Assembly (NCBI GenBank): GCA_021779095.1
Contig: JAJYBI010000014.1
Location: 1-64,000, forward strand
Reading direction: 5' to 3'
DNA from: Deltaproteobacteria bacterium
GTDB taxonomy: Bacteria; Desulfobacterota; Desulfuromonadia; Geobacterales; JAJYBI01
Length of the DNA: 64,000 bases
Shown: positions 59,175 through 64,000 of the stretch, one piece after another
Layout: each line of letters begins with the position of its first letter
Numbering within the stretch: the stretch's first letter is position 1
Translations under genes and position numbers: made by a program
Notes under the pieces: generated by a model
Database searches by the model: none
Told to the model about the DNA's origin: nothing
The model's input: only the letters and a program-made list of their open reading frames with translations

Positions 59175-60932
59175 TCAGACCGCGGCGGCCGCCACCCGGT
59201 CCGGCGGGGCGTCGGCGCGCTCGACGAACACCCGTTCTCCCCGGTCCGGGGCGGAGAGATAGGCAAACACCAGCTCCACCGGGCCGGCCGGCCAGCCGGC
59301 GACGCGGTAGTCACGCGCAAACCGGCCCGAAAACCCGCGGACCTTCCCCTCCCGGTCGCCGACCATCAGCCGCGCCTGCCGGTGCGCGCCGCCGGCCGCG
59401 GCGGCCGGTGCATCCGCAGCTCCCGGCGGGAAAAACGACGGCAGCTTGCCGGCGGGATAGCCGGTGCGGCAGTAGTCGAAGCGGAGCGCATCCCGCACGG
59501 CTTCATGCCCCTCCGCCGGCACGATCGCTTCCGCCGCCTGCCAGAACAGCTCGAACTGGTCCCGGAGGGAGAGGTGCGACGCCGTCTCCTCCCAGGCGGG
59601 GAACGCGGCGCACCGGTCCCAGAAGGTCACCGGCGGGACCAGCGCGCCGATCTGCGCCAGGGCCGTCCCGAACCGGCCGCTGTTGTAGTACAGGTCCAGG
59701 AGCCGGGCGATGGTCTCGATCCGCACGATCTCCCGGTAGGAGAGGTCCGGCGTCCGCAATATCTTGTAGGGAGGGGTCCCGGACCAGACATAACCCTCCC
59801 GTTCCGCGATCCGCCGCATGGCGGTCCCCTTCAGCAGCTTGAGCGGCTCCACCTGGATATGGTGCGGCCCGAGGGAGAGGAGGAGCGCCAGCGAGCCCAG
59901 GAACCCTTCGTAGTCCTCCCCCGGCAGGCCGGCCACCAGGTCCAGATGCACGGTAATCCGCGTCTCCGCCAGAAGCCGCCTGACGTTCTCCGCAAGACGC
60001 CCCAGGTCCGATGTGCGCGTCACCCGTTCCAGGGTGTCGGCCGCGGTCGACTGCACGCCGATCTCGAACCGGAAGAGCCCGTCCGGCACCTCCCGCAGAA
60101 GCGCAAGGTTCGCATCGGTCAACAGGTCAGCGGCGATCTCGAAATGGAAGGTCGAGGTGCGGTTGTGCTCCAGAAGGTATCTCCAGAGCTCGTTGGCCCG
60201 GACCGCGTCGAAGTTGAAGGTCCGGTCCACGAACTTGACGACCTTGACCTGCCGCTCCAGCAGGATCGCCAGGTCGGACCGCACCCGCCCCGGCGACCAG
60301 ACCCGCACCCCCGGCTCCAGGGACGACATGCAGTAGGCGCAGGAAAACGGGCAGCCCCGGGAACTCTCGTAGTAGACGAGCGGTTTTCGCAGGTCCACCA
60401 GCCCCGCTGCGAAGGGGGACGGAAACCGGTCCAGCTCCACTGTCGCCGGCGCCGCCGGTGTCGCGACGATCTCCTCGCCGTCCCGGTAGACGATCCCGTC
60501 GACACCGGCCATGAGCCGGGGGAAGGCGTCGCGCCCCGCGGCACCCGCAAGCGCCTGCGCCAGCGCCCGCATCGGCCCCTCCCCCTCGCCGCGCACGACG
60601 GCATCCAGGGCGGGATGGGCGGCCAGCAGTTCATAGGCGCCGGAGGAGACCTCCGGCCCGCCGACGACGATGCAGACGTCCGGCTGTACCAGCCTGAGAT
60701 CGGCGGCGAGCCGCAGGACCTGCTCGATGTTCCAGATGTAGCAGGAAAACGCCACCAGGTCCGCCTCCTCGGCCACGATCCGCCGCAGGATGGCATCCGT
60801 CGGCTCGTTGATCGTGTATTCGCGGATGACGATCATAAGGTTCTGCAGGTCGGCGCAGGCGGCGGCGATGGCGGGGAGCGCCAGGGAGGCGTGGATGTAG
60901 CGGGCGTGGAGGGTGGCAAGCAGCATCTTCAT
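59175..60932 (-). CDS. B12-binding radical SAM protein, DUF4080 type
   Basis: This is a 585-residue protein. The N-terminal cobalamin-binding-like domain (LLATLHARYIHASLALPAIAA, VVGGPEVSSGAYE) is followed by the radical SAM core with CPFSCAYC (CxxxCxxC, 4Fe-4S and SAM binding). A C-terminal DUF4080-type region of about 200 residues includes QVEPLKLLKGTAMRRIA. Enzymes of this class methylate or rearrange unreactive carbon. The substrate is unknown. It leads a likely two-gene operon with the DUF3108 protein. Confidence 0.92.
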   Translation of the reverse strand: MKMLLATLHARYIHASLALPAIAAACADLQNLMIVIREYTINEPTDAILRRIVAEEADLVAFSCYIWNIEQVLRLAADLRLVQPDVCIVVGGPEVSSGAYELLAAHPALDAVVRGEGEGPMRALAQALAGAAGRDAFPRLMAGVDGIVYRDGEEIVATPAAPATVELDRFPSPFAAGLVDLRKPLVYYESSRGCPFSCAYCMSSLEPGVRVWSPGRVRSDLAILLERQVKVVKFVDRTFNFDAVRANELWRYLLEHNRTSTFHFEIAADLLTDANLALLREVPDGLFRFEIGVQSTAADTLERVTRTSDLGRLAENVRRLLAETRITVHLDLVAGLPGEDYEGFLGSLALLLSLGPHHIQVEPLKLLKGTAMRRIAEREGYVWSGTPPYKILRTPDLSYREIVRIETIARLLDLYYNSGRFGTALAQIGALVPPVTFWDRCAAFPAWEETASHLSLRDQFELFWQAAEAIVPAEGHEAVRDALRFDYCRTGYPAGKLPSFFPPGAADAPAAAAGGAHRQARLMVGDREGKVRGFSGRFARDYRVAGWPAGPVELVFAYLSAPDRGERVFVERADAPPDRVAAAAV

Positions 60933-60994
60933 GCTGTCGATTGTAACGAAAACGGCCGGTTATGACCAGCGAAAGCTGTGCAAACGGACGGCGC

Positions 60995-61019
60995 AAAAAA
61001 AGGGCGGAAAACTCCGCCC
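60995..61019 (-). terminator. Rho-independent terminator of the cytochrome gene
   Basis: On the minus strand GGGCGG and CCGCCC close on AGTTTT, followed by seven T residues. Three tandem CATCCTT units (61021-61042) lie between it and the cytochrome stop. Confidence 0.85.
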
Positions 61020-61049
61020 ATCCTTCATCCTTCATCCTTCATCCTGCCG

Positions 61050-61331
61050 TTACTTCTTGTGGCACTCGCCGCACTTGGTCGGCCCCTTGCCCATCTCGGC
61101 GTGGCACCCCTTGCAGGTCGTATGCGCCCAGTCCTTCCCCATGCCGGCGATCGTGCCCCCCTTCTCCGTCTCGTGGCAGGCCTTGCACCCCTTGGCCAGC
61201 TTCAGTTCCTGATGCAGCTTGTGGGGGAAAGCCACGTTGCCGTTCTTGGCCGTCAGGGTAATGGTGTCGCTCGCCAGTGCCGCCCCGCCGAATGCCAGTG
61301 AAAGTACTGCAGCTGCAATGATCGTCCTCAT
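61050..61331 (-). CDS. PpcA-family periplasmic triheme cytochrome c7
   Basis: This 93-residue protein has a cleaved signal peptide (to ALAS) and three CxxCH haem sites (CKACH, CKGCH, CGECH). The six axial histidines are all accounted for: the two in FPHKLH, the three in the haem motifs and one in WAHTT. The sequence FPHKLHQ..KGPTKCGECHKK is that of Geobacter PpcA-E, which carry electrons across the periplasm to outer-membrane cytochromes during metal reduction. The loop between the lone His and the second haem is one residue shorter than in the PpcA I recall. It is a strong marker for Geobacteraceae. Confidence 0.95.
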   Translation of the reverse strand: MRTIIAAAVLSLAFGGAALASDTITLTAKNGNVAFPHKLHQELKLAKGCKACHETEKGGTIAGMGKDWAHTTCKGCHAEMGKGPTKCGECHKK

Positions 61332-61417
61332 TTCCTGCTCCTTTCGCGATTGGTATTAGCTGCATATAATAAACATATTTTTATTACATGCAACTGTTTT
61401 GCGTAATTTTTCCGGCA

Positions 61418-61626
61418 CAGTCGGCGGGGAGGACGATCCGGAACGGCATCCCTATGTCGGCGCGGGCTCGATTCAGGCGGCGGAGAATACCCGACCGGCG
61501 CCGGATTGCCGGCCGGCACGGAGTTTCAGGAGAAATAGCGGGATCTGGTGGGGATAGAGGATGTCGTCGCAGACGCCGGTAGCGATCGCGTGTCGCGGCA
61601 TCCCGTCGGCATGGGCGGAGAGCGGA
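61418..61626 (-). pseudogene. Duplicated 3' end of the cheB-like gene
   Basis: These 209 bases match 62512-62720 with five mismatches and no gaps, in the same orientation. They contain roughly the last 50 codons of the CheB-like gene, its stop codon (61473-61475 here) and about 55 bases beyond. No start or N-terminal part is present. With the intact copy it brackets the DUF4160/DUF2442 pair. Confidence 0.9.
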
Positions 61627-61676
61627 GGTGGACCGCCCCTCCGTCAGACGTGCAGCGGGGAGATCTGTCAGGTGCC

Positions 61677-62120
61677 TTAAGCTGCGTGTCGCCCGTGAAG
61701 GGTTTCCCAGCCGATACAGGCAAGCTTTATATAGACAGGAATCGGCTTGTAACCGCCGTGGTAGTACACGATGGTTCGGCGGGTGATGCCGAGCGCCCCG
61801 GCCGCGGCGCTGAGAGAAAGGCCGTTTCGCTCCATCCATGCGCTGAACTCGGTTACGGGAAAAGCCTGCCCGGCCTGTTCCTTTCCGAGCCGGTAGAGGG
61901 AATCGGCGTCAATTCCGATCTCACCGTCTGCCCACTCTACCCCGTGCCCCCATTCTTCGGCCACTGCCGTCACAAAGAACGCCGGTTCCTTCAGTTTTTC
62001 ATATCCGGGGGAATCCAGATACTCGGCTACGTCAACCCTGGTTTTCTTGCCGGAACGCCACGATATCGCCAGATAAGACGGCAATTCAGCGGAAACGGAT
62101 GTGATCTTCTGTTGAGTCAT
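61677..62120 (-). CDS. DUF2442-HTH protein, putative antitoxin
   Basis: This is a 147-residue protein. The N-terminal part (about 1-85) is DUF2442-like (SYLAISWRSGKKTRVDVAEYL.., EWGHGVEWADGEIGIDADSLYRLG). The C-terminal part is a helix-turn-helix (SAWMERNGLSLSAAAGALGITRRTIVYYHGG). The DUF4160 gene ends four bases before its start, so they are coupled. Pairs of DUF4160 and DUF2442 proteins are predicted toxin-antitoxin or regulatory modules; which one is the toxin is unsettled. It lies between the two copies of the cheB 3' end. Confidence 0.8.
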   Translation of the reverse strand: MTQQKITSVSAELPSYLAISWRSGKKTRVDVAEYLDSPGYEKLKEPAFFVTAVAEEWGHGVEWADGEIGIDADSLYRLGKEQAGQAFPVTEFSAWMERNGLSLSAAAGALGITRRTIVYYHGGYKPIPVYIKLACIGWETLHGRHAA

Positions 62121-62124
62121 GGCT

Positions 62125-62367
62125 CTATCTCCTGTTCGATACTCGGTTCAGCTTCTGCCACTCCGCCTGTATTCGCTCCCTGTTTTCCTTTGCCCATTCA
62201 CGGGCTTCCGCAAGAATGTCTCCGGGCGGATTTCCAATGATGACCTCAAGTGTTTCAATCTCTATAGATGCCCGTCCGTCAGGCCACCGCAAATGAAAAT
62301 GAGGAACACCGTGCTCGCGGCCGAACACTTCTATTTTCCAGTTCCGGTTATGATGAAGGCGGGTCAT
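62125..62367 (-). CDS. DUF4160 protein, putative toxin partner
   Basis: This 80-residue protein (KIEVFGREHGVPHFHLRWPDGRASIEIETLEVIIG) is a typical DUF4160 sequence with its conserved EHxxPHFH metal-like motif. A palindrome just upstream (62382-62396) is a likely operator. No strong ribosome binding site precedes ATG 62367. The activity of the family is not established. Confidence 0.82.
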   Translation of the reverse strand: MTRLHHNRNWKIEVFGREHGVPHFHLRWPDGRASIEIETLEVIIGNPPGDILAEAREWAKENRERIQAEWQKLNRVSNRR

Positions 62368-62381
62368 AAGAGAAAAGCATA

Positions 62382-62396
62382 GAGAATATTATTCTC
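62382..62396 (-). promoter_or_regulatory. Palindromic operator candidate for the DUF4160/DUF2442 pair
   Basis: GAGAAT-ATT-ATTCTC is a perfect 6+6 inverted repeat 14 bases upstream of the DUF4160 start. Its place and symmetry suit autoregulation by the helix-turn-helix partner. Confidence 0.5.
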
Positions 62397-62475
62397 CATG
62401 TCAAATTGCTCTCCTGAAACAATGGCCGTGCGCTTCCGAAAGCAACGGTTTAAGGTGGTTGCGAGGAAAAACATA

Positions 62476-62500
62476 GGTGTCAGAGCTTAGCCCTGACACC
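62476..62500. repeat. Small hairpin next to the cheB repeat
   Basis: GGTGTCAG (62476-62483) pairs with CTGACACC (62493-62500). It resembles the outer arms of the element at 3231-3308 and stands 12 bases from the edge of the 209-base direct repeat, so it could mark the insertion boundary. Confidence 0.45.
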
Positions 62501-62511
62501 ATCATCTCATG

Positions 62512-62720
62512 CAGCCGGCGGGGAGGACGATCCGGAACGGCATCCGTATGTCGTCGCGGGCTCGATTCAGACGGCGGAGAATACCCGACCGGCGCCGGCT
62601 TGCCGGCCGGCACGGAGTTTCAGGAGAAATAGCGGGATCTGGTGGGGATAGAGGATGTCGTCGCAGACGCCGGTAGCGATCGCGTGTCGCGGCATCCCGT
62701 CGGCATGGGCGGAGAGCGGA
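62512..62720. repeat. Direct repeat of 209 bases, copy inside the intact cheB-like gene
   Basis: This partner of 61418-61626 lies 1094 bases away in the same orientation. It overlaps the last codons, the stop and 55 bases downstream of the CheB-like gene. Five substitutions separate the copies. Confidence 0.9.
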
Positions 62721-63160
62721 TGCTGGACGACCACCGTACCGCCCGCCGCGCGGATCGCCCGGATGCCCCGGGTGCCGTCGTCGCCCTCACCCGACAGGAT
62801 GACCCCCACGGCCCGTGGCCCCGCCTCCTCTGCCAGCGAGGCGAACAGCGCGTCGATCGGATAGTGCGCATCTGCGTCTGGGTCCGCCGCGAAGCGACCG
62901 TCCCTGACCGTCACCTGCGCCTGCACGGTCGTCACGTAGATGGAATCGGCCTGGAAAAGGACGCCGTTCCGTATCGGCCGGACCGCCATTCCGGTATGAT
63001 GCTGCAGCAGGGCTGCCACCTGCACGTCGCTCTCACGGGGAAGAACCAGGAGGGCGACCACCGCCAGACCGCTGCCGTCCGGCAGGTTGTCCAGCATCTG
63101 CTCCAAGGCGCTCAGCCCGCCGGTGGCTGCGCCTATGCCGATGATCGCCAGAGGTTTCAT
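62567..63160 (-). CDS. CheB methylesterase-domain homologue lacking catalytic residues
   Basis: This 197-residue stand-alone CheB C-terminal domain begins MKPLAIIGIGAATGGLSALEQ. The catalytic Ser of GASTGG is Ala12 here, and the His of the VVQHLxP motif is Leu38 (VVALLVLP). The Asp region LSGEGDDGTRG is kept. Active CheB removes methyl or amide groups from chemoreceptors. This protein should not, and may be a binding or scaffold relative. ATG 63160 follows AGGA; the longer frame to 63313 covers the intergenic palindrome. No other chemotaxis gene is in the window. Confidence 0.8.
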   Translation of the reverse strand: MKPLAIIGIGAATGGLSALEQMLDNLPDGSGLAVVALLVLPRESDVQVAALLQHHTGMAVRPIRNGVLFQADSIYVTTVQAQVTVRDGRFAADPDADAHYPIDALFASLAEEAGPRAVGVILSGEGDDGTRGIRAIRAAGGTVVVQHPLSAHADGMPRHAIATGVCDDILYPHQIPLFLLKLRAGRQAGAGRVFSAV

Positions 63161-63476
63161 ATCGTTCCTGTGTCGTATAGCGTTCTGCCGGAGACCGGTG
63201 ACCGGTGCGGATTTATTGCGACCGGGTCCACTGGTTCCGTTGGGACGTCCGCTGTGCTTTACAATTGGATTCCTTCTTCCTGCACAACGGGACAGCTTCA
63301 CATGAGGTTCCAATTTGGAACTTCATGACGGCGGATTCTTCGATGGCCAATTGGAACATGGTACTCTGTAAAATCTGCCCTTGTTCCCTTTGATCGCCTT
63401 GTCCAGGTTTTTGCCGCTTGACTGATACCAATAAATATTACAGCATAAGAGCATCCTGTAGAAAGGAGGCTACATC
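63161..63476. other. Divergent intergenic region between the CheB-like gene and parD
   Basis: No gene is supported. The region holds a 27-base palindrome (63301-63327) and further CCAATTGG motifs nearby (63259-63265, 63349-63358). parD has a strong ribosome binding site (AAGGAGG). Confidence 0.55.
63301..63327. promoter_or_regulatory. Long palindrome in the divergent promoter region
   Basis: CATGAGGTTCCAA and TTGGAACTTCATG flank a single T, with only one mismatched pair. It lies about 140-150 bases from each divergent start. It could be the operator of ParD or of an unlinked regulator. Confidence 0.5.
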
Positions 63477-63719
63477 ATGCGCAAAAACACCAGCGTCACG
63501 CTCGGAGAACACTACGAAAAATTCATTGCCCAGCAGGTCACGCAGGGCCGTTTCGGCTCGGCGAGCGAGGCAATCCGGGCCGGGCTGCGGCTCTTGGAAG
63601 AACGGGAAACGAAACTTTCGCTGCTGCGCCGTGCTCTCGTAGAAGGGGAAGAAAGCGGCACGGCCGACTACAGCCTGAAGGGCTTGATCGACGAACTCGA
63701 CGGCGAAGGTCCCCATTGA
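63477..63719 (+). CDS. parD: ParD-type ribbon-helix-helix antitoxin
   Basis: This 80-residue protein (NTSVTLGEHYEKFIAQQVTQGRFGSASEAIRAGLRLLEERE) is a classic ParD/CopG DNA-binding fold. A C-terminal tail (about 50-80) blocks the toxin. AAGGAGG lies seven bases upstream. Its stop overlaps the parE start (TGATG). It neutralises ParE and represses the operon. Confidence 0.95.
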   Translation: MRKNTSVTLGEHYEKFIAQQVTQGRFGSASEAIRAGLRLLEERETKLSLLRRALVEGEESGTADYSLKGLIDELDGEGPH

Positions 63720-64000
63720 TGCCCGGTTTTACCCTCACCAACAAGGCGTTGGCGGACCTGAAGGAGATCGGTCGCTACACCCGTAACCGATGGGGCCGCG
63801 ATCAGCGCGACTCGTATCTTTCCATGCTGGATGCCTGTTTCCATCAACTGGCAGCCAAGCCGCTCACGGGAATGGACTGCAGCGACATCCGCAACGGTTA
63901 TCGCAAACATGCCGCCGGCAGCCATGTCATCTTCTATCGTCAGAGATCTCACGACTCAATCGAGATCGTCCGCGTCCTGCACGGGCGCATGGACATTGAG
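63719..64000 (+). CDS. parE: ParE-type toxin, partial at the window end
   Basis: 94 codons are visible, and the frame runs off the edge after HGRMDIE, probably one to five codons short of the end. FTLTNKALADLKEIGRYTRNRWGRDQRDSYLSMLDACFHQLAAKP and RKHAAGSHVIFYRQR are family features. ParE toxins inhibit DNA gyrase. It is coupled to parD. Confidence 0.93.
   Translation, partial: MPGFTLTNKALADLKEIGRYTRNRWGRDQRDSYLSMLDACFHQLAAKPLTGMDCSDIRNGYRKHAAGSHVIFYRQRSHDSIEIVRVLHGRMDIE

Overview
The window looks like chromosomal DNA of a Geobacter-like bacterium (Geobacteraceae, Desulfuromonadota). The pointers are a PpcA-type periplasmic triheme cytochrome c7 (61050-61331), a CpoB/LysM/dprA/topA/trmFO/maf/yggS housekeeping run, paired Amt/GlnK genes with a sigma-54-type promoter, a radical SAM protein of the DUF4080 type, and a uniformly high G+C background broken by AT-rich accessory patches. 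No rRNA, tRNA or CRISPR array was seen, and there is no intact insertion sequence. The intergenic spaces are rich in small palindromic, MITE-like repeats.

Layout. 1-3112: a three-gene minus-strand operon (DUF347 membrane protein, OmpR-family response regulator, histidine kinase). 3113-4830: AT-rich accessory patch with a PIN-domain gene behind a four-unit palindrome array. 5060-10334: molybdate block, with a porin, ModE and ModABC and three ModE-like boxes. 10477-20621: nitrogen and transport block, with a sigma-54-type promoter, an outer-membrane protein, an amino-acid permease, a PP2C-Ser/Thr kinase fusion, a small DMT protein, AmtB, GlnK, a second AmtB and a histidine kinase. 20704-32000: suhB (+), then a minus-strand run cpoB, lysM, dprA, topA, trmFO, small membrane protein, maf, methyltransferase, hicAB and a frameshifted yggS. 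32057-42703: U32 peptidase and a complete lipid A aminoarabinose pathway (arnT, B, C, split arnA, D), interrupted by a minus-strand GGDEF regulator. 43014-46679: tldD, rubrerythrin and an unknown secreted or anchored protein. 46786-49661: second AT-rich patch with a DUF4062 (TIR-like) gene behind the same kind of array, then SdpI, a Phd/RelE toxin-antitoxin pair and trmO. 49673-61331: TPR protein, cyclophilin, UvrD/Rep helicase, lipid kinase-like protein, MgtC/DUF4010 protein, glycosyltransferase, REC-PilZ regulator, DUF3108 protein, radical SAM protein and cytochrome. 61418-64000: a toxin-antitoxin-like pair between direct repeats of the cheB 3' end, a CheB homologue lacking catalytic residues, and parDE running off the edge.

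The strongest regulatory observations are these. (1) Two 81-base arrays of four imperfect palindromes, with identical 25-20-20 base spacing and the same orientation, stand 42-48 bases upstream of two otherwise unrelated AT-rich accessory genes (PIN domain at 4699 and DUF4062 at 46903). (2) A PmrA-box-like direct repeat (CCTAAC-N5-GCTAAT followed by a TAGGGT -10) precedes both the two-component operon and arnT, which suggests that this response regulator controls itself and lipid A modification. (3) ModE-like boxes in front of a porin gene suggest an outer-membrane route for molybdate or tungstate. (4) Accessory genes are flanked by copies of a neighbouring gene's 3' segment (cheB clearly, maf probably).
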